The notes beneath the pieces were generated by a model. The model worked only from the letters and a program-made list of their open reading frames with translations. It did not search any database and was not told the DNA's origin. Shown piece after piece: positions 1 to 7,656 of a DNA stretch of 55,457 bases. This stretch comes from Myxococcales bacterium (GTDB lineage Bacteria > Myxococcota_A > UBA796 > GCA-2862545), in the NCBI GenBank assembly GCA_019634415.1, contig JAHQVJ010000086.1, positions 1 through 55,457 on the forward strand, written 5' to 3'. The first letter of the stretch is position 1; each line of letters begins with the position of its first letter. The translations under genes were made by a program, and so were the position numbers.

Positions 1-56
1 GCCCGTTTCGACGGCGCCATGGCCAGGCCCCTGTGTCCTGCTCCCTCCCGGTGTCC

Positions 57-112
57 GGTCGGCCTTTCGGCCGACCTCGATCGAGCTCAGCTCCGGAATG
101 CTGTCGCATTCC
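57..112 (-). terminator. Two tandem hairpins downstream of the TonB receptor gene
   Basis: Two perfect inverted repeats lie just past the receptor stop codon. One has 8-bp arms GGTCGGCC/GGCCGACC around a TTTC loop (57-76). The other has 7-bp arms GGAATGC/GCATTCC around TGTC (95-112). Neither is followed by a T-run on the minus strand, so this is terminator-like structure rather than a classical intrinsic terminator. No gene is seen in positions 1-142. Confidence 0.4.
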
Positions 113-142
113 TGAGCGGTGCTCTAGTGCCCCGAGCTGGCC

Positions 143-3031
143 TCAGATGTTGATCTTGATGGTCGCGAACAGCGACCTTCCGCGCTGGGGCAGCTCGTCC
201 ATCTCCACGTCGTTGCCGCCGGGATGGACCTCGTCCCAGTCCAGCAGGTTGCGCACGCCTACCCCGAAGTTCACGTCGGGTCGCTCGATATCGCCGGTGA
301 GGGTGACGTCCCACAGCACGGCACCGTTCGTGTTGAAGCCGTCCTGCGTGACCCGAGGGGTCTCGCCACGCAGCTTGGAGGCCAAGGTCACGTTCGGCAG
401 CAGCGGAGCGGCGCCCATCAAGGTTCCCAGCAGCGCCGGGCTGTTCGTGAATGGGGTGACGTCATCGCCCGAGGCCAGGAAATTCTCGCCCAGGTTGGTG
501 GTCTGCCAGGAGACCTGGCCAGCGAACATCCACCCCGAACGCCACCAGCGCCGCACCTCGAACTCCGCGCCCACCGTGCGGACGGGCTCCAGCGTGTTGA
601 ACTTCACGGCAGCACCGTCGTCCAGCCCGTCCTCGATCAGGTTGTCGATCTGGTTGAAGTAGGCGTTGAAGGTACTGGTCAGGATCTCGTTGAAGGAGTG
701 GGTCCACTCCGCATCGATCGTGAGGATCTGCTCCGGCCGGAGGCTACCGGGCTCGGGCGCCCGAGAGCTAAGCCCACCATCGTCGTAGAACAACTCGAAC
801 GCGCTGGGAGCCCGGAAGGCCTGTCCAGCCATTAGCTTCACGGTCTCGTCGCCGGGCGTGAGGATCAGAGCGCCGCGTGGGCTGAGGAGCGGATCGATCG
901 TCACATCCGCGACCGTCCAGTTGTACGCGTCGACGCGACCACCCAGGTTCAAGCGCACGAGGTCGCCAGCGCGAATGTCCACCACCCCGTACCCGGAGTA
1001 GGTCGCCTGGGTGGCGTCCCTCTCGAGGAACGGCGGTTCACCCGCCTCTTCGTTCAGCGGCACTCCCCCGACCTCGTCGAACTCGAAGCTCCGCACGAGG
1101 TGGTTCAGGTCCTGCCGCGTCTCCGCACCAGCGGTCAGCTCGATCGCCGTACCGATCTGCTGGTTCAGCTGGGCCTGAGCCCCGAACCAGCTCTCTACAT
1201 GGTCGTCGTTGAAGATGTACTCGCGAGCATACGGGCCGCGCCAGTTGTTGCGGTAGGTGTCGAGGTAGGCACGAACGTCGACGCTCGTCTTCTCCGCGAC
1301 TCGCTGGTAGCGCCCCTCGAGGAAGCCGCGATAGTCGCCCACCTGTGCGCGCGGATCCCCCAGCACGGTGCCGAACTGTCCCGTCGGAAGCTCCTTCTCG
1401 CGACCAGCGTAGGCACCCTGCAGGGTGAAGTCGCCGACCCACGCCTTCGCAGCCAGCGACCGGGAGTACGTCTCGTCGGCGTTGGCCGACACACCCTCGT
1501 TGGGGTTGTCTGCGTACTCCGCGAAGACGTACTCGCGGCCTGGGTTGTAGATCCCACCCACGGAGGCCCAGGCGCCCATCTCCTCGTCGCCGAAGCCCAC
1601 CGAGCCACGCGCGCGAATGCCACCATTGACCCCCGTGATCACCGCGTGCGGCCGAAGGTCCGAGCCTCCGTCCCGGGTGACCACGTTGAGAACGCCGAAG
1701 AACGCGTTGGAGCCGTACAGTGCCGAGCCTGGCCCACGCACCACCTCGACGCGCTCCACGTCCTCGAGGTCGGTGAAGAAATCATTGCCGAGGTACGAGG
1801 AACCGAAGACGTTCTCGTTCCAGCGGTGACCGTCCACGGTGAGCAGGATGCGGTTGTTGAAGTCTCCCAGGCGGCCGAACCCGCGCACGCCGAGGTAGTC
1901 GTAGACCAAGTCGCTGGTCTGGTACAGACCGCGAACGCCCGCAACTGCCTCGATGACGCTCTGGTACCCGAACGCGCGGATCTCCTCGCGCGGGATCAGG
2001 GTGACACTCGCGGGGGCTTCCGCGACGTTCTCTGCGAAACGACTCGCCGCCGTGACCTGGAACCGCGGCCGCAGCGCCACTCGGCCCAGATCCACCGTCT
2101 CGTCTTCGACGATGTCGACCTCGATCTCCTCGGGCTCGTAGCCGCGATAGGACACAGTCACCACGTGGTCTCCGACCTGAACGTCGGTGAGCACCGCTGG
2201 TGTGTACCCTGCAGGCTTGCCGTCGATCTCGATGAGGGACCCACGCTCGTCGGCGTCGACCACCAGCGTTCCCGTGATGGGAAGCAGGTCGGCTGCGAGC
2301 TGCACGGTTCGCCCCTGCTCGACCTCGATCAAGCTCGGAAGGCTCCGGAACCCTTCCTTCTTGAAGTAGAGGATCTGAGTACCCTCTGGAAGGTCCAAGG
2401 AACAGGGAACCTCACAGCTGGACTCGGCCTCCTCCGTGCCCACGTGCACGGTGGCTCCGGACTCCCCCTCCACCTCCACGGTACCCACGATCGGCACCAT
2501 GGTGTGGGCCACATCCTTGATGTCGCCCTGACGGCGCAGGTCGATGCCCTCGGTCTCGAAGTCCTCGTGACCAGACATCTCCAGGATGACCATGTACTGC
2601 TTGGGCGGCAGCGGGATCTCCAGTGGCGTCTCCCCCACCGATCCCAGCGCCTTACGGTCGAGATACACCGTGGCCCCTGGCGGCTCCGAGGTCACTCGCA
2701 GGAGCGCTACCTTGGCTTTCAGCCCCTCGAGGCTCTCCTTGATCTGCTCCAGGGTGCGCTCGCTGGTGGGCTCATCGGAATCGAGCGCTGACTGGTACCA
2801 ACGATAAGCCTCTGGGAACCGCCCCTGAGACTGGTACGTCCGGCCGATGTTGAACGTGACGGCCCGGTTCGGCGACAGACGGTTCGACACCATGAAGTGG
2901 AACAGCGCCCTGTCGAAGTCCCCTTGCCGGTACGCCTCGCGCGCCAGCTGGAAGTTGACCTCGGCTTCATCGGCAATGTTGCCGGCAAAGGCAGGAAACG
3001 AGAGGGTCTGGAGCAGGAACAGCAAGGACAT
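143..3031 (-). CDS. TonB-dependent receptor with N-terminal TPR and PEGA domains
   Basis: The 962-residue protein starts at an ATG followed by a signal peptide (hydrophobic run ending in AFAG). Residues about 25-100 form a TPR-like segment. Residues about 110-320 hold PEGA-type repeats (SEPPGATVYLDRKALG, then GKPAGYTP). A TonB plug (about 330-440, with VRGPGSALYG) and an outer-membrane beta barrel ending in FATIKINI follow. It should be an outer-membrane active-transport receptor; the substrate cannot be read from sequence. The periplasmic TPR/PEGA extension makes it longer than a plain receptor and suggests binding to another envelope component or peptidoglycan. It is separated from the upstream phosphatase gene by 185 bp containing a hairpin, so it probably has its own promoter. 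No TonB/ExbBD gene lies in the window. Confidence 0.9.
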   Translation of the reverse strand: MSLLFLLQTLSFPAFAGNIADEAEVNFQLAREAYRQGDFDRALFHFMVSNRLSPNRAVTFNIGRTYQSQGRFPEAYRWYQSALDSDEPTSERTLEQIKESLEGLKAKVALLRVTSEPPGATVYLDRKALGSVGETPLEIPLPPKQYMVILEMSGHEDFETEGIDLRRQGDIKDVAHTMVPIVGTVEVEGESGATVHVGTEEAESSCEVPCSLDLPEGTQILYFKKEGFRSLPSLIEVEQGRTVQLAADLLPITGTLVVDADERGSLIEIDGKPAGYTPAVLTDVQVGDHVVTVSYRGYEPEEIEVDIVEDETVDLGRVALRPRFQVTAASRFAENVAEAPASVTLIPREEIRAFGYQSVIEAVAGVRGLYQTSDLVYDYLGVRGFGRLGDFNNRILLTVDGHRWNENVFGSSYLGNDFFTDLEDVERVEVVRGPGSALYGSNAFFGVLNVVTRDGGSDLRPHAVITGVNGGIRARGSVGFGDEEMGAWASVGGIYNPGREYVFAEYADNPNEGVSANADETYSRSLAAKAWVGDFTLQGAYAGREKELPTGQFGTVLGDPRAQVGDYRGFLEGRYQRVAEKTSVDVRAYLDTYRNNWRGPYAREYIFNDDHVESWFGAQAQLNQQIGTAIELTAGAETRQDLNHLVRSFEFDEVGGVPLNEEAGEPPFLERDATQATYSGYGVVDIRAGDLVRLNLGGRVDAYNWTVADVTIDPLLSPRGALILTPGDETVKLMAGQAFRAPSAFELFYDDGGLSSRAPEPGSLRPEQILTIDAEWTHSFNEILTSTFNAYFNQIDNLIEDGLDDGAAVKFNTLEPVRTVGAEFEVRRWWRSGWMFAGQVSWQTTNLGENFLASGDDVTPFTNSPALLGTLMGAAPLLPNVTLASKLRGETPRVTQDGFNTNGAVLWDVTLTGDIERPDVNFGVGVRNLLDWDEVHPGGNDVEMDELPQRGRSLFATIKINI

Positions 3032-3183
3032 GGTTCACGCCGCGGGTTCGTGGCCCCGGACGAAACTCGGAAAGGGCAATTTTGCGCGTGCCTTCCGAGC
3101 GATTGGGGGCCTTGGAATGCGAGGACTGTCCCACGTTCGCCCAGGCTCTGTCAACGCGTGTGTGCCCAACTGCAGCGGCCCTT

Positions 3184-3207
3184 GCAGGGTGTTCCGCAAC
3201 ACCCTGC
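3184..3207 (-). terminator. Hairpin after the PP2C phosphatase gene
   Basis: A perfect 10-bp inverted repeat GCAGGGTGTT/AACACCCTGC with a 4-nt CCGC loop begins 10 nt beyond the phosphatase stop codon, in the minus direction. There is no T-tract. It probably marks the end of the kinase/STAS/ATPase/phosphatase operon and separates it from the TonB receptor gene. Confidence 0.5.
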
Positions 3208-3216
3208 TTCAACCCA

Positions 3217-4455
3217 CTAAACCACCTCGATCACCACGAGGGTGATGTCGTCAGCAGGTCGTCGAGATCCAGTGTGACGGTGCACGGCTTCGCGCACCTT
3301 GTCACGAACGGCCTGCGCCCCGTGCTGGGCGTAGGTCTCGCACAGGGAACGAACCACCTTCTCGCCGAGCTCCTGCCCCTGCTCGTTCTCCGCTTCGGTG
3401 ATCCCGTCGGTGAGCAAGACCAGGATATCGCCTGGCTCAGCGGCCACGTTGACCTCGGTGTAGGCGACGATGGCCTGAGCCCCCAGGGGCGGCTCCCGTA
3501 CTCCTTGTAGCACCGTGATCTCGCCGTTCCGGATCAGCCACGGCGGATGGTGTCCCGCGTTCGTCAGCTGGATCCGCGGCTCGCCGGGCTGAAGGGTGAG
3601 GGCCACACCCGTCATCATGTACTCGCCGCGCGCCGCCTCCACGATGACTCGGTTGAGCATGCGCATGAGTTGGCTCGGCTTCAGCTCACCGCGCATGCCC
3701 ATCCGCGCCAGATCGCATGCACCCTTCACGGCCCCTGTGATGATCGCGGAGGGCGCACCGTGTCCGGTCACGTCCCCCACCACCACCAGCCCCTGCGACT
3801 CGGTCAGCTCGTGGGCCGTCCACCAGTCTCCCCCACAGTCGGCTGCCGGCTGGAACCACGACTGGATGCGAGCTCCGGGAACCGCCACCCCTTCGTCCGG
3901 GGGCACCAGCATCTGCTGTACCGCCCCCGCGAGCTCCAGCTCCTTGCGGCTGGACGCCAGCGTGGACGCGCCCTTCACAAGCTCCGCGAGCGACCTCGAC
4001 AGCGCCAACAGGTTCTGCTGGATCACCCGAATGGAGCTTCCCCCCTCCAACGCGTTCGGATCGTCGGAGATGGGGGTCTCGAACCACTCGGAGCTCAGCT
4101 GCAGGTTGAAGCGCTGCTGTGCCATGCGCAACGCCTCGTTCAGCGCCGCCTCGTCGCCTTGCTCGGACGCATCGTGGAACACCGAGACGGCCTTCCCGAG
4201 AGACTCCAGCGTCTCCCCCACGTCCTTGTATTGCCGCGACAGCGTCAGCCGCATGCGCGCGAGCTCCTCCGTGGAGTACGCAGCCATCTCCTCCAGCGCC
4301 CCGATCCGCGCCACATGATCATGCAGCAGCGCCCGGATCCGCGACAGGAAATGTGCCCACTGCTCGGGACTGGGGACCCCCTGGGCTGCCAGTCCGAGCT
4401 TGTCGAGCTCCGCACGCAGCATGGTGTCCACGTCCCCCGCTGGACCCGAGGTCAC
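3217..4455 (-). CDS. SpoIIE/RsbU-type PP2C serine phosphatase
   Basis: This 412-residue protein has an N-terminal helical region (about 1-175, coiled-coil-like) and a C-terminal PP2C/SpoIIE domain. The metal-binding aspartates are all in place: GGDWW (D210), VVVGDVTGHG (D228), LLTDGITEAE (about 348) and PADDITLVV (about 403). QQMLVPP is the usual helix before the domain. It is predicted to dephosphorylate Ser/Thr on STAS proteins such as those encoded just upstream. The start is GTG, with a strong AAGGGGAG ribosome site, and overlaps the stop of the GHKL ATPase gene by 4 nt (GTGA), implying translational coupling. No membrane segment is evident, so it should act in the cytoplasm. The family assignment is firm; the substrate is inferred from the neighbours. 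Confidence 0.9.
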   Translation of the reverse strand: MTSGPAGDVDTMLRAELDKLGLAAQGVPSPEQWAHFLSRIRALLHDHVARIGALEEMAAYSTEELARMRLTLSRQYKDVGETLESLGKAVSVFHDASEQGDEAALNEALRMAQQRFNLQLSSEWFETPISDDPNALEGGSSIRVIQQNLLALSRSLAELVKGASTLASSRKELELAGAVQQMLVPPDEGVAVPGARIQSWFQPAADCGGDWWTAHELTESQGLVVVGDVTGHGAPSAIITGAVKGACDLARMGMRGELKPSQLMRMLNRVIVEAARGEYMMTGVALTLQPGEPRIQLTNAGHHPPWLIRNGEITVLQGVREPPLGAQAIVAYTEVNVAAEPGDILVLLTDGITEAENEQGQELGEKVVRSLCETYAQHGAQAVRDKVREAVHRHTGSRRPADDITLVVIEVV

Positions 4456-5429
4456 GCTCGCTCCCCTTCGATGTAGTACACGGACCTCGCCAATGAGCGA
4501 GCCTCCCGCTGGTTGATGGTGCGGTCGATCATCCAGGACACGAGCGTCTGTTGACCCGCAACCACCTCCACCCGTAGCACGGCGGCGGTGGAGTAGAGGT
4601 TGAACAGCCCCAATCCCGCACCGCCGTCGGACACGTCGAGCACGCTGCTGGCATGCTCGGCGAGGACGCCGGAGCGTCCTCGCAGGATTCCACCGAAGAG
4701 CTTGCCGCGGGGCAAGCGACCGAACGGATCCGAGATGTCGAGAGCCAGGTGGGAGCTGTCCACCGTCAGCCGCAGCATGGGGATCTCGTGCTCCTCGAGG
4801 TTGATGTCGCGCTGACGATCACCGGCGTACCGAGGGTGGCCCGAGGCATCCACGGGAGCGTCGTACATGGCGTTCATCAGCAGCTCGTGGGCTGCGTCCG
4901 CGGCGGCTCCAGCCAGGCGACGGCCGATCCCGAAGCGCATGGCCACGAGCTCCACGGCCCGCACGGTCTGATCCCGATCGGAGGAGGACCGCGGACGCCA
5001 CGTCACCGTGCTGGCCCCCCACATGAGCAGGTGGGCCGAGTGAGGCGGTGGCTGTTGCGGCGCGACCACCCGACGCACGATGTAGGACAGCTCCCAGGGG
5101 CGCACCCCCACCGAGCGCCACGCGAGGAACCCCATCACCTGGGGACTGCGCAGGCTCGTGGCCAACAGCGCGTCGTCTACCTGGTTGGCGAGCACGGCGA
5201 TGCGCGCGTCGGGAAACATGCGCGCGCTGGCGATGGTGGCAGGCAGGTGCTGGCTCCCCACCACCAAGAGCTTCAGCTGGCCTCGCACCCGCTCCATCAC
5301 ATCGTTGATCGAATGCCCCACCACCAACGGCATGCCGCTGGCAGCCGACGTCATGCAGCGCCCCACCGAGGGCGCGGCCGCTTCGTCGACGACCAAGGCC
5401 ATGTGGGGCTGAACGGAACCAGAGGACAT
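4452..5429 (-). CDS. GHKL-ATPase-domain protein (anti-sigma/histidine-kinase-like)
   Basis: A 325-residue protein. The first about 150 residues look like an alpha/beta receiver-like domain (LLVVGS, IAVLAN) without an obvious phospho-acceptor pattern. The second half carries a GHKL ATP-binding fold: an N-box (AHELLMNAMYDA, about 180), a G1-like DPFG and a G2 box GGAGLGL. No dimerisation/phospho-acceptor His domain is seen, so it resembles RsbW-type Ser kinases or ATP sensors more than a complete histidine kinase. It lies 4 nt after the kinase-STAS gene and overlaps the PP2C gene, the arrangement expected for a partner-switching set. The exact role (kinase of STAS domains, or only ATP-dependent binder) is not resolved. 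Confidence 0.75.
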   Translation of the reverse strand: MSSGSVQPHMALVVDEAAAPSVGRCMTSAASGMPLVVGHSINDVMERVRGQLKLLVVGSQHLPATIASARMFPDARIAVLANQVDDALLATSLRSPQVMGFLAWRSVGVRPWELSYIVRRVVAPQQPPPHSAHLLMWGASTVTWRPRSSSDRDQTVRAVELVAMRFGIGRRLAGAAADAAHELLMNAMYDAPVDASGHPRYAGDRQRDINLEEHEIPMLRLTVDSSHLALDISDPFGRLPRGKLFGGILRGRSGVLAEHASSVLDVSDGGAGLGLFNLYSTAAVLRVEVVAGQQTLVSWMIDRTINQREARSLARSVYYIEGERA

Positions 5430-5433
5430 GTCG

Positions 5434-7656
5434 CTACCCTACGAGGGCCGCCAATGCGGCCGAGCCACCGAGCACCACCAGCAACAGGAAGGCCCCTCCA
5501 CGGGAGGCACAACCCTTCGCCGCCGTCTCCACACTGCTCGCGTCAATTCGGGGGAGAGGAACCAAGGATCGAGGCGACGCTGCAGGGGTCGACGTCCGGT
5601 CCTTGACGGGGACCGGGCTTCGCACCTCCAAGGCACCACCGCACCGCGTACAGCCGGCCGGGATCAGGGTCACGCCGCGCCCCGCGGAGACCCGAGACAC
5701 CGTGACCACGGCGCGTCGCTCGGACCCGCAGTCCTGACACCGACCGTCCACCTGTACCGACGTCACGGTCACCCGCGACTGCAGCTGGGGCATCCCGGAC
5801 ACGGCATCGGACAACCCGAGGGGAGCCCCCGTGAACTCCACGCTCTGCAGCTGCATCGCCACGGAGTCGAGGGCGTCCACGAAGCGCTCCACCCCTGCTG
5901 CCGACGCCGAAGGAGACTCGGTCAGATCGATGCGCACTCGCCCCTCGAGCCCCCCCACGATGCGCTTCCATCGTGCGTCCGAGCCAATGGGACGGCGCAC
6001 CGTCAGGATGGTGAGGTCTTCGCGGACCGTCAGCTCCACGTCGAGCTTGCGCGCCTGCTCCTCGAGTGCCTGCAGCGCTGGCTTGAGGTGGCCGGGCACC
6101 TCCGCCTGATAGTCCTGCCCGAAGCTAAGATACAGCTGCGGATCATCGTCGAACTCGGCGAGCTGACCGCCGTCGGAGGGCGACGTCACCTCGGGCAGCA
6201 CGAACTGATCTACGGCCCGCCTGCCCTCCTCCCCCTGCAACAGGATGGCAAAGCCCGCGCCCGTGCCACTATCGATGAACGGTGCTTGGAAGGACAGGAT
6301 CTTGCCCCCCGCCAGCAGCGCCCGAATCATCGAGACCTGGTTGATGAAGGCCACCGAGCACCGGACGTGGAACAACCCCTCGATGCGAGGCCGCGCCTCG
6401 GACAGCAGCCCGAGCAGGCTGCGGATCCCGAAGGAGGTGATCCGCGACACCCGCGCAGTGTCCACGATCACTTCTCCGCGAAGGTGATCGGCGAGCCCCG
6501 AGGGATCGAAGCGCTCGTCGAGCACACCGGTGAGCGACAGCAAGGTCACCCCGGACACGCGTCGTACGAGCGCGTGCTCGGTCTCGGCCAGGGTGGCTCG
6601 CTCCTTGCGCTCCTGTGGAACGGGTGTCTTGCCCGCTGGCGCCACCGGCAGATCGATGGCCGCCGGCATGGGCTCGTTCTCCTGGCCCGCCAAGGTTCCC
6701 TCGGGGATCGCGCTCCGAGGCCCCAGCACCTGCTCCACGGTGGCAGCGAATCCCAGCGTCGACACGAACTGCCCGTTCCTCTGGGCGAACTGCTCGAGCT
6801 CGGAGAGCATGTCCCGGGCCGTCGGGTACCGATCCTGGGGCCGCTTGTGGAGCGCACGCAACACGATGGCCTCGAGCTCGGGGGCCACCCGAGGGTTGAT
6901 CAGCCTCGGGCTGGGAGCCGGATCGTCGATGATGCTCCGCATCGTGTCGTAGGCGTTCTTCCCCCGATGAGGCACCGTTCCGGTCAACAGCTGGAACAAC
7001 ACCACGCCGATGGAGTAGATGTCGGTGCGACGGTCGGTCTGACCGCCCCCACACTGCTCGGGGCTCATGTAGAGCACCTTGCCCTTCAGCACCCCCGAGT
7101 TGGTCCCGCCCATGGACTGCTCGCTCTTCGCGATGCCGAAGTCGAGCAGCTTCACACCACCGTCGTAGGTGACGAAGATGTTCTGGGGCGACACGTCTCG
7201 GTGCACCACTCCCTGAGTGCGACCATCGGTCCGCGTCCGCTCGTGGGCGTAGTGCAGGCCCGACAGCACGCTGCGCACGACGTGCAGCGTCTGATCGAGG
7301 CGGAGCACCACCCCCTGTGCATGGGCCCGACGACGAAACTGCTGGAGATCGGCCCCTTCCAAGTACTCCATGACGATGATGTACTCGTCCGAGCTCTGGA
7401 TGACGTCGTAGGTCTGGACGATGTTGGGATGCTGGAGGGTAGAGGCCAGCCGCGCCTCCTCCAGGAACATGGAGAGGAACTCCTGGTCGCGCGCGTGCGC
7501 CGGCAACATGCGCTTGAGGGCGACCGGCTTGGACACGCCGCCCACGCCAGAGGCCTCTCCGAGGTACAGCTCCGCCATCCCGCCCGTGGCGATGCGCCGA
7601 AGGAACCGGTACTGCGACCGACCCGAGGACTGCGGGTACGGACCTTGCTTGTCCAT
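5434..7656 (-). CDS. Ser/Thr protein kinase fused to tandem STAS-like domains, zinc ribbon and tail anchor
   Basis: The start is the ATG whose A-T overlaps the upstream stop (TGATG), giving 740 residues; the longer upstream reading is not coding. Kinase domain about 16-290: glycine loop ATGGMAELYLG, K48, HRDVSPQN (D154), DFG (172-174) and SPE, all catalytic residues present. Then come a STAS-like domain (about 365-465) with TSFG (407-410) where STAS proteins carry the phosphorylated Ser, a second divergent STAS-like unit (about 535-620), a four-Cys zinc ribbon (C640, C643, C669, C672), a Pro/Ser linker and a C-terminal membrane helix (about 721-739). It is predicted to be anchored to the inner membrane facing the cytoplasm. 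The fusion of an active eukaryotic-like kinase to STAS units beside a PP2C and a GHKL ATPase points to a partner-switch hub. Its non-kinase half is paralogous to the upstream gene product. Confidence 0.88.
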   Translation of the reverse strand: MDKQGPYPQSSGRSQYRFLRRIATGGMAELYLGEASGVGGVSKPVALKRMLPAHARDQEFLSMFLEEARLASTLQHPNIVQTYDVIQSSDEYIIVMEYLEGADLQQFRRRAHAQGVVLRLDQTLHVVRSVLSGLHYAHERTRTDGRTQGVVHRDVSPQNIFVTYDGGVKLLDFGIAKSEQSMGGTNSGVLKGKVLYMSPEQCGGGQTDRRTDIYSIGVVLFQLLTGTVPHRGKNAYDTMRSIIDDPAPSPRLINPRVAPELEAIVLRALHKRPQDRYPTARDMLSELEQFAQRNGQFVSTLGFAATVEQVLGPRSAIPEGTLAGQENEPMPAAIDLPVAPAGKTPVPQERKERATLAETEHALVRRVSGVTLLSLTGVLDERFDPSGLADHLRGEVIVDTARVSRITSFGIRSLLGLLSEARPRIEGLFHVRCSVAFINQVSMIRALLAGGKILSFQAPFIDSGTGAGFAILLQGEEGRRAVDQFVLPEVTSPSDGGQLAEFDDDPQLYLSFGQDYQAEVPGHLKPALQALEEQARKLDVELTVREDLTILTVRRPIGSDARWKRIVGGLEGRVRIDLTESPSASAAGVERFVDALDSVAMQLQSVEFTGAPLGLSDAVSGMPQLQSRVTVTSVQVDGRCQDCGSERRAVVTVSRVSAGRGVTLIPAGCTRCGGALEVRSPVPVKDRTSTPAASPRSLVPLPRIDASSVETAAKGCASRGGAFLLLVVLGGSAALAALVG

